Below are positions 14,672-21,938 of a DNA stretch of 64,000 bases, in pieces. This stretch comes from Trebonia kvetii (GTDB lineage: Bacteria > Actinomycetota > Actinomycetes > Streptosporangiales > Streptosporangiaceae). Positions within the stretch are counted from its first letter, which is position 1, and each line of letters opens with the position of its first letter. Location: the NCBI RefSeq assembly GCF_007827045.1, contig NZ_RPFW01000007.1:372001-436000 (forward strand), given 5' to 3'. A program made the translations under genes and the position numbers. Under the pieces are notes generated by a model that was given only the letters and a program-made list of their open reading frames with translations, searched no databases and had not been told where the DNA came from.

Positions 14672-15493
14672 CTAATCGGCCAGCAGGCCGAGCGTGCGCA
14701 GATGCTCACGGAGAAACGACTCCGTGTCGAGATCGGTGGCACTGAACACACCCGGAAGCAAGATCGCCTCTTCCGGGTAAAGGTTCGCCGATGGCATAAG
14801 CGGCTTGCCGATCATGCCTGAACGATTCCGCTCCGTCCCCCATCGTCCGGGGAGCGTCCAAAATGACTGGAATGCGAGATGCCTTGACATCGCCGGGTGA
14901 GCGAACGCGAACATGATCACGGCAGGGTCAATAACATCATCGACACCCTTAACCTTGACGGCTATCTCGGCTTCCGGCTGGTAGTCGCCGGTTCGCATCG
15001 ACACCCACAGTTCCGTGGAGTGACCGAGCTGACCGAGCAACAGGGCCAGGGCCACGATCAGCCGGCCGCGCTTCATGATGCTCTCCGAGCTGATCGCGCC
15101 GGACACCACGACGTTAGCGGCCAGAGTGATGACCGACCCGATATTCGAGCGCTTAGCGAGCGGGAACGAAATCATGCATTCCGGCTCGCCTGTCACGAAT
15201 CGGCCAATGTCGACCGCGCCGCCCGCAACATCCCATGCAGGCTCGTAAGAGTCCACAAGGTGACGCTTGCGAGCAATCTCGACAGCGGAGCTAGCAAGCT
15301 CCATTGTCGCGCTTAGCTGATCCGCCCACCCGAAGCGAGCGGCGTTAAGAGCGTCATCGTAGCTGAAATTACCAGTCCAGCTATCGGAGCCATGCAGATG
15401 AAATCGCCGTCCGGTTCCAACCTCATCGGCAAACTGCGCCATTGAGTCATAGGTCCGGGTGAGCTTTGCGCCCTCGATAACATCCGTGCTCAT
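14672..15493 (-). CDS. Paralogue B of the AAA-associated protein pair (DUF7192-like)
   Basis: 273 residues. TYDSMAQFADEV, WDVAGGAVDIGRFVTGEPECMISFP, GAISSESIMKRGR and LYPEEAILLPG align with paralogue A in the same order, so the two arose by duplication. The shared ...DVAG..VD.GRF..EPECM core has the style of a conserved functional site. Leader hairpin AGTGTG/CACACT at 15515-15540. Confidence 0.6.
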   Translation of the reverse strand: MSTDVIEGAKLTRTYDSMAQFADEVGTGRRFHLHGSDSWTGNFSYDDALNAARFGWADQLSATMELASSAVEIARKRHLVDSYEPAWDVAGGAVDIGRFVTGEPECMISFPLAKRSNIGSVITLAANVVVSGAISSESIMKRGRLIVALALLLGQLGHSTELWVSMRTGDYQPEAEIAVKVKGVDDVIDPAVIMFAFAHPAMSRHLAFQSFWTLPGRWGTERNRSGMIGKPLMPSANLYPEEAILLPGVFSATDLDTESFLREHLRTLGLLAD

Positions 15494-15540
15494 AACCTTA
15501 ACCCCTCTCTCTTTAGTGTGCGTTAATCGCTCAACACACT

Positions 15541-15575
15541 CTCGGACACTCAGAGGTAACCCCTGAGTATCCGAG
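15541..15575 (-). terminator. Intergenic hairpin
   Basis: CTCGGA/TCCGAG and ACTCAG/CTGAGT stack with one unpaired base on each side, giving a 12-bp stem. Confidence 0.6.
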
Positions 15576-15581
15576 GCAGTG

Positions 15582-16898
15582 TTAACCGAATGACGGAGCG
15601 CCCTCCGTCACCTTGCGCCAGTCGGAATCCGAGATGTCCCGCCGGAGCGAGATCTCGACAGCACGCTTAGGCGTGCGACCGATTGACTGCCACGTGCAAA
15701 GCGCGTGCGACCGCCTAAGACCGAGCATGAGCGGCAGCTTGCTAACCTCCGCCCGTTCCCGAAGGTGACGGACGTAGGTGAGCGTGCGCTCAACCTTGGC
15801 CTTGTCCAGCCCGGTTCCCAGGCACGCCGCGTCCTCGATCGCGTGATCGTAGGGCACGGGGACCGGCTCGAATCTGTCCATCGTCGCCGCGTCAAGCGGC
15901 TGACGAAGGTACTGCCGATCCGGCCCACGGCCATAGGTGTTAGCCGAAGCCAGGCCGATCGTGCGCTCTGCCTTCTTAATCCGGCCGTCCGGGAACTCAA
16001 GCTCCGCCTCATCGTCGCGGAGCTGCGCCATAGCTGCGTTAATGCCAGCCATGATCGACGCGTGACCGTTGTCAAGCTCATCGAAGTGGAACACTCCGCC
16101 GAACTCCCACCAATCACGGAACGCCGTGCGAACGTAACGACCTTGCGCATCCATGTAGCCGAACAGACGCGACTCTGCGGTCTGCGGAGTGAGAGAGATC
16201 TCTCGCACCGTCATTCCGAGCGCTTTACCGACCTGCTTAGCCATGAATGACTTCCCGGTGCCCATCGGACCCACCATGAGAATGTTGAGTCCGGCCGCCG
16301 CACCCTCGATAACATCCGGGAGCGCAGCGTTAGCCACACCGGGGACCGGCCGCACAATGTCGGCCGTACGGTCGTGTACCTCGAGCCGGGTAACCGGGTT
16401 AAGGTGCATCGTCGCCGCGACAACCGCATCCGCAACCATGTCCGGAACCATTTCCGCGATGATCTCGCGGACCTGTCCGGCGTCGACCGTGGCCGGTGCT
16501 GCGAACATGCCCAGTGCTTCCGCGAGCTTTGCAGCCGCTTCCGCTTTCTGGTCAAGAGTCGCAACTGACGCGTGGCCGTTCGCGTGAGCGATCGGCCGTG
16601 GCGCCGGAGTAACCGGCACCGGCGTCCACGGCGACGGAGCGTCATTATCCGAGTCAGACTCGGATGCAAACTCGGCATCCGGCACCGTGCCATCCGCGCA
16701 TTGGTGCAGCGAGTCGTCCTCGTTAAGAAACACGAGGAGATGCCGCTGGCCGTAGCTCTTGCACCATGACTTATTGCAGAGCCATGATCCTGTCCGCTCT
16801 GAGTCGTGTCCGAGGTAGTAGACCTGGACCTTACAGTTTGGGCAGTAGCGCGGCGCGGTAGGACGGAACGTACGCTTGCTGTGCTTGTTAATTGCCAT
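15582..16898 (-). CDS. MoxR/CobS-like AAA+ ATPase with N-terminal zinc finger
   Basis: Residues 19-46 hold CPNC and CNKSWC, a likely zinc site; an acidic/Pro linker follows. Walker A is GPMGTGKS at 210-217 and Walker B is FHFDELDN near 271-277, with IGLASANTYGRG as sensor 1 and MDRFEPVPV as the arginine-finger region, all typical of the AAA_5/CobS-MoxR group. Such ATPases usually work with a von Willebrand partner; none is visible, but two paralogous unknown proteins follow directly. Confidence 0.8.
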   Translation of the reverse strand: MAINKHSKRTFRPTAPRYCPNCKVQVYYLGHDSERTGSWLCNKSWCKSYGQRHLLVFLNEDDSLHQCADGTVPDAEFASESDSDNDAPSPWTPVPVTPAPRPIAHANGHASVATLDQKAEAAAKLAEALGMFAAPATVDAGQVREIIAEMVPDMVADAVVAATMHLNPVTRLEVHDRTADIVRPVPGVANAALPDVIEGAAAGLNILMVGPMGTGKSFMAKQVGKALGMTVREISLTPQTAESRLFGYMDAQGRYVRTAFRDWWEFGGVFHFDELDNGHASIMAGINAAMAQLRDDEAELEFPDGRIKKAERTIGLASANTYGRGPDRQYLRQPLDAATMDRFEPVPVPYDHAIEDAACLGTGLDKAKVERTLTYVRHLRERAEVSKLPLMLGLRRSHALCTWQSIGRTPKRAVEISLRRDISDSDWRKVTEGAPSFG

Positions 16899-16953
16899 TT
16901 CCTAACCTCTTTCCCAATTGCTCTCTTTAGACTCTGCGAGTAAACGCATTAAT

Positions 16954-16979
16954 GGGCCGCCGTCCGCAGACGGTTGCCC
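16954..16979 (-). terminator. Intergenic hairpin
   Basis: CCGTC/GACGG with a CGCA loop, extended by GGGC/GCCC across small bulges. Confidence 0.5.
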
Positions 16980-16989
16980 AATGACACGT

Positions 16990-17295
16990 TCAGTCAAAGT
17001 CGGCCATGCGGATAACCGGGACGGAAGTCTCCGGCTTAGCCTCACGAACCGTGTTAACGGTTCGCTTAGCAGCCTCGGCGCGAATTGGCGTCCACTGCTC
17101 GCCACGCAGGTCATAGCCCGCGCTAGCGCCAGGGCGCCAGGTCATTGACATGCCGCCATCAATGCCACGCGTCATGGTGTTGCGTCGCATTGGCTTACCG
17201 CCGTTAGTGCCATCGTTCCGAACTGGACCGATGAACTGGCCACGGTCACGGGGACCGCGCTTAGCAGCGTTCATCTCACGCTTGCTTAGTGCCAT
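16990..17295 (-). CDS. Basic hypothetical phage protein
   Basis: 101 residues, Arg/Lys-rich (MALSKREMNAAKRGPRDRGQF; later RRNTMTRG). First gene of the leftward row, so its promoter should lie in the non-coding region to the right. RBS GGAAGAG. No family recognised. Confidence 0.5.
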   Translation of the reverse strand: MALSKREMNAAKRGPRDRGQFIGPVRNDGTNGGKPMRRNTMTRGIDGGMSMTWRPGASAGYDLRGEQWTPIRAEAAKRTVNTVREAKPETSVPVIRMADFD

Positions 17296-17849
17296 GATCT
17301 CTTCCGTTCACTCACTGCCCGGACCATTCCGGGCAGTCTGGGAAAGATGGGGAATCGCTTTCACAAGAGCGTTACTTGCGATGCCCCACCCAACCCTTTT
17401 GAGAGATTGGGAGGTTAGGTTATGTGCTTTGTTTTGGCTTAACCCTCTGCGGTGTGACTCGCTTAGGGAGGATGGTTGCATCACCCTGTCTATTCCGCAC
17501 GATTCAAAGATTCACGTTGCTAACGGGGGGCACTCTGGGATGGCTACGGGGAGTCGCTATGTGCCCGTTGGCGATGCCATGCGTCATGAGAACGGGAACA
17601 CTTCCCTACCCGTTTCCCTGTATCGCTGGGGATGCGCTCGGATTCACTAGGGGACGGTATCCCTCGCTAGCCAGGCCAGAAAAACGGGCCTGATCCTCGC
17701 TTAGCAACGTGCTCGGTAATGAGCGAGCTACGTGCGGAACGTCAATGTTTAGTTCTCAAGAAACCGTGGCGCTGGTCAGTTCCCGCGTTTCCGGGGGGGC
17801 CGACCGGCCCGCCGGGCCGTTCGTGCTGGCCTGACAGTGAGAACACTAC

Positions 17850-17987
17850 GGATACAGGCTCAATCGCGTCAAGACTTTTGGGGAAAGAAACTTGAACTTT
17901 CTTGTTTCCGCTGGTCAGTGGCCCAGATGATACGGGCTCAACCGTGCCCGGATACGGATTCAACCCCTCCGCCGGATACAGGCTCAC
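17850..17987. repeat. Four copies of a GATACRGGCTCAA motif
   Basis: Copies begin near 17850, 17928, 17950 and 17974: GGATACAGGCTCAA, TGATACGGGCTCAA, GGATACGGATTCAA and GGATACAGGCTCAC. The three last are spaced about 22-24 bases. The reverse complement of the same motif occurs three times at the integrase/attachment region. Likely binding sites of one protein. Confidence 0.65.
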
Positions 17988-18358
17988 GGCCGTTAGAACG
18001 GCCGGAGAGGCACGCTAAGCCGCTAAGCCTCACTAGGTGACCAGCCACGGCCGTACGGCCGTTCCTGGCCCGTTCCTGGCCCGTACGGGCTACGCCGGAA
18101 GACCTTCCGGCTAGCTAGCGGGCACGGTGTGCCCGCGTAGCGCCATAGCGGCCGCATCGCCGACCTGGGAAACCTAGCGTCGTCACGTTAGGTGAGATCA
18201 CCGTTACCGCTACCCATCGGGTGACGGTCGGTTTTGCCTATCTAAGAATGCCCTGTGACCAGGGGAGATGCCCTTAACTGAGTAGTCATCTAGCGGCGCT
18301 AGGATTCTCCCAAAATGGGAGCTGGGAAAGCCATTGTGCCTCTGACCATGGTGTATAG

Positions 18359-18424
18359 ACACTCATGAGTGTTCGATAGCATGAGTGTTCGATTAGTAAG
18401 CACGTTCGATAGAACGCCTAATCG
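18359..18424. promoter_or_regulatory. Operator-like palindrome and repeat array
   Basis: ACACTCATGAGTGT (18359-18372) is a perfect 14-bp palindrome; its right half with five more bases, ATGAGTGTTCGAT, repeats at 18381-18393. GTTCGATAGAAC (18404-18415) is nested between CGATTAG (18390-18396) and CTAATCG (18418-18424). This looks like a multi-site operator. Confidence 0.55.
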
Positions 18425-18714
18425 ACTAGGCCGTACAGCTCTGAACACGCGTTCATGTTCGGTAGTGGCTAGTGGTGGCTACCGCTCGTCACGTAAGCGA
18501 CGCTAGCTAAGCCTCACGCTAGGACTAAGACCCAACCCTGTACGCCGTACATGTGGCCTGATCTGCGAGTACGTTATTGGTGGCAATACAAAGGCAGTTG
18601 TCTAGCTGGACCGAAACGACCCCAAACCCGCCCGGAGCGGTTCTGCGCAAATTATTTGTAGCTCCAGCTCCGACCGCGGGGCATGACACTAAGAAGACGC
18701 AGGTCACTTAGGGT

Positions 18715-18738
18715 GAGATTTTTTCCTTAGGAAATCTC
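18715..18738 (-). terminator. Hairpin after the GntR-type gene
   Basis: GAGATTT/AAATCTC 7-bp stem, 2 bases beyond the stop of the leftward regulator gene. Confidence 0.55.
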
Positions 18739-18740
18739 CC

Positions 18741-18980
18741 CTAGGCGACGAAGGACCCTCGCACGGAGGTCTTCACCAGGCCGCGGTCCCTGAGGACCGC
18801 GATTGCCTTACCGGCCAGTTCGGTACTGGTGCCGGTCAGCTCGCCTAGCTCCCGCTGTGCGGGCAGCCGGTCCCCGCTGCGGAGGTTCCCGGCCTCCATC
18901 TGGCCCTGTATCCAGTCAGCCAGTGCGATGTACCAGACTTCCGCAGGATGCGGATGGAAGTCTCCCCAGGTCACAGACAT
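18741..18980 (-). CDS. Short GntR-type winged-helix regulator
   Basis: 79 residues from ATG 18980. WYIALADWIQGQMEAGNLRSGDRLPAQRELGELTGTSTELAGKAIAVLRDRGLVKTSVRGSFV is the canonical GntR DNA-binding domain (helix-turn-helix plus wing) with no effector domain after it. As the only classical repressor-like protein in the window it is a candidate immunity or lysogeny regulator. An inverted repeat directly upstream suggests autoregulation. Confidence 0.8.
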   Translation of the reverse strand: MSVTWGDFHPHPAEVWYIALADWIQGQMEAGNLRSGDRLPAQRELGELTGTSTELAGKAIAVLRDRGLVKTSVRGSFVA

Positions 18981-18984
18981 GATG

Positions 18985-19006
18985 ATCAGGCTAGAATTCC
19001 CCTGAT
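18985..19006. promoter_or_regulatory. Inverted repeat upstream of the GntR-type gene
   Basis: ATCAGG and CCTGAT separated by 10 bases, starting 4 bases from the regulator's start codon. Likely an autoregulatory operator between the divergent genes. Confidence 0.5.
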
Positions 19007-19051
19007 GATGCAGTGTCATGCCTCCCCATGCCAGATCTTGTCTTGACAGGC

Positions 19052-19086
19052 TATGATTGATGTAGCCCTCCGGCCGCCCGGAGGGC
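19052..19086 (+). promoter_or_regulatory. Possible promoter and leader hairpin for the 19120 gene
   Basis: TATGAT at 19052-19057 is a good -10 box; TTGACA at 19043-19048 is present but too close to serve it as -35. A 9-bp stem GCCCTCCGG/CCGGAGGGC follows at 19065-19086, before the ribosome site AGGAGG. Confidence 0.35.
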
Positions 19087-19119
19087 ACCCGGACTCGAGC
19101 AGGAGGCAGGCATGGGGCC

Positions 19120-19413
19120 ATGGGGATTTCGATAAGCGACACCGGAGAGATAACCGACATCCCGTTCCCGCCCATGGGCGAGGTCGCGGAAGTCGACCTC
19201 GGCAGGCTGACCGATGGCGAGCTGCGGAAGCTCGCTATGTACCGCGGGTGGGTTCTGGATGGCACTCCGCAGGACCATGAGATGTACGGGGGCGCCCTGC
19301 GGGCGGTCGAAGAGGTCACCGTGGAAATGGCCACGCGTCTAGAGGCCCGCGCAGGGTTGCGCGGACATGACCCGAGCCTGTGCGAACATCCTGTTCGCTG
19401 CACCCTTAGATAA
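19120..19413 (+). CDS. Small hypothetical protein divergent from the regulator
   Basis: 97 residues from ATG 19120, with AGGAGG at 19101-19106. Acidic N-terminal part (ISISDTGEITDIPFPPMGEV), then a helical LTDGELRKLAMYRGWVLDGT. The gene is flanked by a leader hairpin and a strong terminator, so it is a single-gene unit opposite the GntR-type gene and may be a Cro- or antirepressor-like partner; this is only positional inference. Confidence 0.55.
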   Translation: MGISISDTGEITDIPFPPMGEVAEVDLGRLTDGELRKLAMYRGWVLDGTPQDHEMYGGALRAVEEVTVEMATRLEARAGLRGHDPSLCEHPVRCTLR

Positions 19414-19430
19414 CGCCGACATAACAATTA

Positions 19431-19460
19431 AGAGCCCCGGGTCTTGCGACCTGGGGTTCT
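19431..19460 (+). terminator. Rho-independent terminator
   Basis: A 13-bp stem (AGAGCCCCGGGTC with GACCTGGGGTTCT, two G-T pairs), TTGC loop, followed by TTTGTTT. Confidence 0.85.
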
Positions 19461-19467
19461 TTGTTTA

Positions 19468-19483
19468 TGTGACGGAGATCACA
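19468..19483. promoter_or_regulatory. CRP/GlxR-type binding site
   Basis: TGTGA-CGGAGA-TCACA is an exact TGTGA-N6-TCACA dyad, the consensus for cAMP-receptor-type regulators including actinobacterial Crp/GlxR. It lies about 40 bases upstream of an A/T-rich -10-like box. Confidence 0.6.
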
Positions 19484-19519
19484 TGTAATGCACCCCCCAT
19501 ATTACATTGGTTATATAAG
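19483..19519 (+). promoter_or_regulatory. Candidate late-operon promoter with operator dyad
   Basis: ATGTAAT (19483-19489) and ATTACAT (19501-19507) form a perfect dyad with an 11-base C-rich spacer, followed by TATATAAG (19512-19519) as a -10-like box. No good -35 is visible, which would fit an activator-dependent promoter using the adjacent CRP-type site. Confidence 0.5.
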
Positions 19520-19530
19520 TAGGGGGGAAA

Positions 19531-19646
19531 AGACGGGGCCTTACGCCCCGTCTAGTAACCGGGGGGGTTAATAAGGGAGAGCTGTGTCCTTTTCAGGACC
19601 CTCCCCCACTTCCTAGGCGGCGTCCAGCGAAGCCGACAGGCTTCGC
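19531..19646 (+). promoter_or_regulatory. Structured leader ahead of tRNA and terminase genes
   Basis: Hairpins AGACGGGGC/GCCCCGTCT (19531-19553), GTCC/GGAC inside GGGAG/CTCCC (about 19575-19605) and GCGAAGCC/GGCTTCGC (19627-19646) follow the promoter. A G7 run is at 19561-19567. The region is where a cos site would be expected, just upstream of the small terminase gene, but no cohesive-end sequence can be proven here. Confidence 0.45.
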
Positions 19647-19695
19647 GCAAGCATCCCCGCCAGAGAATAAGTTGCTGTTATCAGGTTTGCATCCA

Positions 19696-19768
19696 TGGCT
19701 TCTAGCTCAATTGGCAGAGCACCCGGCTGTTAACCGGGCGGTTCCAGGTTCGAGTCCCGGCCGGCCAG
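19696..19768 (+). tRNA. tRNA-Asn (anticodon GTT), imperfect acceptor stem
   Basis: D arm TAGCTCAATTGGCAGAGC, anticodon stem CCCGG/CCGGG with loop CTGTTAA, 5-base variable loop and T loop TTCGAGT all fit tRNA-Asn. The acceptor pairs TGGCTTC with CCGGCCA, with one G-T pair and two inner mismatches, and the T stem has one A-C mismatch. No CCA is encoded. The body is clear; whether it is charged is uncertain. Confidence 0.75.
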
Positions 19769-19794
19769 CGCGAGTGTCTACTTTAAGGGGATCT

Positions 19795-20409
19795 TTGCCG
19801 GGCAGACCGAAGGGCACTATTCCGCCCGATGACAAGCGGTGCGTTAACACCGTCTCAGTTGAGGTCAGCCCTGACGGCCGCTGCCGCGGCTGGCGCCAGA
19901 ATGGCGGCACACAGTGCCGGTTCCATGGAAACGCCCCGCAGGTCCAGAACAAGGTTAAGCAGCGTGCCGCCGAGCATATGGCACAAGTAAGGGCGTTGAA
20001 GCGATTGGAACGCGAGGGCTACCCGGTTATCTCCGGCCCCGAGGCTGTTATCGAGATCCTCGAGGAACGCCTTAGCGTTCAGGTCGGTTTTGCCCGTGCC
20101 CTTGACACGCTAGTCAAGCGCCTGGCGGAGACTGAGGCACTGCGCTACGAGAACCGTGCGGGCGAGCAGCTCCGCGGCGAGCTGCAAGCGTGGATGAAGG
20201 TCAACGAGCAGGTTGCCAAGCTCGGCATGGACTACGTGAAGATCGGCCTTGATGAGCGCAAGGTGCGCCTCGCCGAGGCTCAGGCCGCGATCCTGCTTGG
20301 CGTCATCGACGCCGTGATTAGGCGTCTCGAGCTGTCGAGTGACCAGAAGCGGATAGCCGCGGTGGTCATCCCCGAGGAACTTGAGCGCGTCTCGATCGAG
20401 GGCTCGTAA
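19795..20409 (+). CDS. Small terminase subunit-like protein
   Basis: TTG 19795 follows AAGGGGA, though closely; the frame is open back through the tRNA. The N-terminal RPKGTIPP, then C...C...C and H in RCVNT, GRCRGW and TQCRFHGNAPQ, is a zinc-like module typical of actinophage small terminases and related DNA-recognition proteins. A long helical region follows (VIEILEERLSVQVGFARALDTLVKRL). Position directly before the large subunit supports the call. Confidence 0.65.
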   Translation: MPGRPKGTIPPDDKRCVNTVSVEVSPDGRCRGWRQNGGTQCRFHGNAPQVQNKVKQRAAEHMAQVRALKRLEREGYPVISGPEAVIEILEERLSVQVGFARALDTLVKRLAETEALRYENRAGEQLRGELQAWMKVNEQVAKLGMDYVKIGLDERKVRLAEAQAAILLGVIDAVIRRLELSSDQKRIAAVVIPEELERVSIEGS

Positions 20410-21938
20410 GCAGCTCCGTACTCCGCAACGCGTTCGCCTCAGCGGCGAAGCTCTCCGGCGGTGCCAAGTACACGCATGACCCCGTGCTATGGGCTCATGA
20501 ACGCGCTAACGCGTTCCTGTGGAGCAAGCAGCGGGAGATCGCCTACTCGGTCGTCAATAACAAGCGCACGGCCGTCCACAGCGCTCACGGCATCGGCAAG
20601 AGCTATCTCGCCGCCACGCTGGCCGCCTGGTGGGTCGATACCCACCCGGCCGACGAAACGATGGTCGTCACCACGGCCCCGTCTCTCGATCAGGTCCATG
20701 CGGTTCTCTGGGAAGAGATCCGCGGACTGCATGACAAGGCCGGTCTTAAGGGCGTCGTCCAGAGAACAGACAGGTGGGTTGTTGATGGCCGCTTGGTCGG
20801 CATGGGGCGCAAGCCGCCGGACTACTCGGAATCGGCTTTCTCCGGTATCCACCGTCGTTATGTCCTTGTGCTTCTGGATGAGGCTTGCGGTATTCCCGCC
20901 TGGCTCTGGACCGCTGTCGAGACGATCACGACCGGGGATGACTGCCGAATCCTCGCAATTGGCAACCCGGACGACCCGCAGTCAAGATTTAGGTACGTCT
21001 GCCAGGGTATGCCTGGCTGGGAGTCGTTCAAGATCTCGGTCTTTGACTCCCCGAACTTCACAGACGAAGATATCCCGGCTAACTACCGCGAGGTCTTTAG
21101 CAAGGTTCTAACCACTCAGCAGTGGGCTAAGGACATGGCTGGCGCCTGGGGGATGGACAATCCCCTGTACGTCGCTAAGGTTCTCGGCGAGTTCCCCACT
21201 GATAACCCCTGGTCTGTTGTCCGAATGTCGGACGTTTCGAGCTGCCGCATCGCGGCGCCGCGTCTTGACTCGGAACGGATGCCCGTCGAACTTGGTGTCG
21301 ACGTTGGCGGCGGTCTTGATGAGACTGTCATCCGCGAGCGCCGGGGGATGGTGGCTGGTCGTGAGTGGCGCGAGCTTTCCGACCAGCCCGAAACGATAAG
21401 CCGCCTGATTCTCGGCGCGATTAAGCAGACCGGCGCGACCGCAGTCAAGATTGACAGCATCGGCGTAGGCGCCGGAGTGGTCGGTGAGATGAAGAATCTT
21501 AAGGCCGCAGGCGTTCACAACGCCAAAATCTACGGGGTTAACGTCGCCGAGAAGGCGCACGACCCGAACAAGTACTTTAACCTCCGCTCGCAAATCTGGT
21601 GGGATCTCGGACGCCTCCAGTCGCAGGAACGCGAATGGGATTTGTCCCGCATGGACAACGCCGATTCAACTGTGGCGCAGCTCCTTGAGGTCCACTACGA
21701 ACATGACTTGAAGGGCCGCGTGAAAGTGGAGCCAAAGGACGAGGTTAGAAAACGCATAGGCCGCAGCCCCGATAATGCCGATGCGCTTCTCCTGGCGTAC
21801 TACGTTCCTAAGTCGGGCGCGACTGACTGGTTTGACGCTGCGATGAATCCTGGCGCGGCCATGCCCGCTAACTTCGCACTCGGGGCGCAGATTAACCCGT
21901 TTGTCCCTGACCAGAACTTTAGGCTTCCATGGGAATAA
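20406..21938 (+). CDS. terL: Large terminase subunit (start codon non-canonical)
   Basis: The ATPase part has AHGIGKS as Walker A and VLVLLDEAC as Walker B; the nuclease part has ELGVDVGGGLDET, VKIDSIGVGAGV and SPDNADALLLAYY. The protein packages phage DNA. The first canonical start, GTG 20484, would cut into the homologous KYTHDPVLWAHERANAFLWSKQREI stretch; the frame is open to 20385 with no ATG, GTG or TTG. The likely start is GTA at 20406, overlapping the small-subunit TAA as GTAA. The call is sure; the start is not. Confidence 0.85.
   Translation, partial: VSSSVLRNAFASAAKLSGGAKYTHDPVLWAHERANAFLWSKQREIAYSVVNNKRTAVHSAHGIGKSYLAATLAAWWVDTHPADETMVVTTAPSLDQVHAVLWEEIRGLHDKAGLKGVVQRTDRWVVDGRLVGMGRKPPDYSESAFSGIHRRYVLVLLDEACGIPAWLWTAVETITTGDDCRILAIGNPDDPQSRFRYVCQGMPGWESFKISVFDSPNFTDEDIPANYREVFSKVLTTQQWAKDMAGAWGMDNPLYVAKVLGEFPTDNPWSVVRMSDVSSCRIAAPRLDSERMPVELGVDVGGGLDETVIRERRGMVAGREWRELSDQPETISRLILGAIKQTGATAVKIDSIGVGAGVVGEMKNLKAAGVHNAKIYGVNVAEKAHDPNKYFNLRSQIWWDLGRLQSQEREWDLSRMDNADSTVAQLLEVHYEHDLKGRVKVEPKDEVRKRIGRSPDNADALLLAYYVPKSGATDWFDAAMNPGAAMPANFALGAQINPFVPDQNFRLPWE

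Larger units (their letters stand above)
17296..18740. promoter_or_regulatory. Central non-coding control region with many dyads
   Basis: About 1.4 kb without a convincing gene. It holds a perfect stem CTGCCCGG/CCGGGCAG at 17315-17336, four GATAC-type repeats (17850-17987), several palindromes such as ACGGCCGT and CCGTACGG around 18045-18120, and an operator-like array at 18359-18424. Position between leftward and rightward genes suits promoters, operators and possibly a replication origin. A + frame at 17424-17693 has a leader-like ribosome site (GGGAGGTTAGGTT) but rare codons such as TTA, so I do not call it. Confidence 0.6.

Noticed and set aside
15582..16898. The AAA protein as a cobaltochelatase CobS subunit.
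   Set aside because: No CobT or CobN gene nearby, an added zinc finger and acidic linker, and a phage context make cobalt insertion unlikely.
17424..17693. A + strand frame of 89 codons with a ribosome site like that of the leftward genes (GGGAGGTTAGGTT before ATG).
   Set aside because: Uses rare codons such as TTA and TTG, is Cys-rich without pattern, and lies in the dyad-rich control region. Kept only as a remark under that region.
17850..17987. GATAC repeats as a CRISPR array.
   Set aside because: Repeats are only about 14 bp, degenerate and 22-78 bp apart, with no cas genes; they fit protein-binding sites.
19561..19567. G-run region as a proven cos site.
   Set aside because: Position is suitable, but cohesive ends cannot be recognised without the virion genome ends.
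19672..19794. N-terminal extension of the small terminase frame back through the tRNA.
   Set aside because: The translation of a tRNA gene (LAQLAEHPAVNRAVPGSSPGRP) is a familiar artefact.
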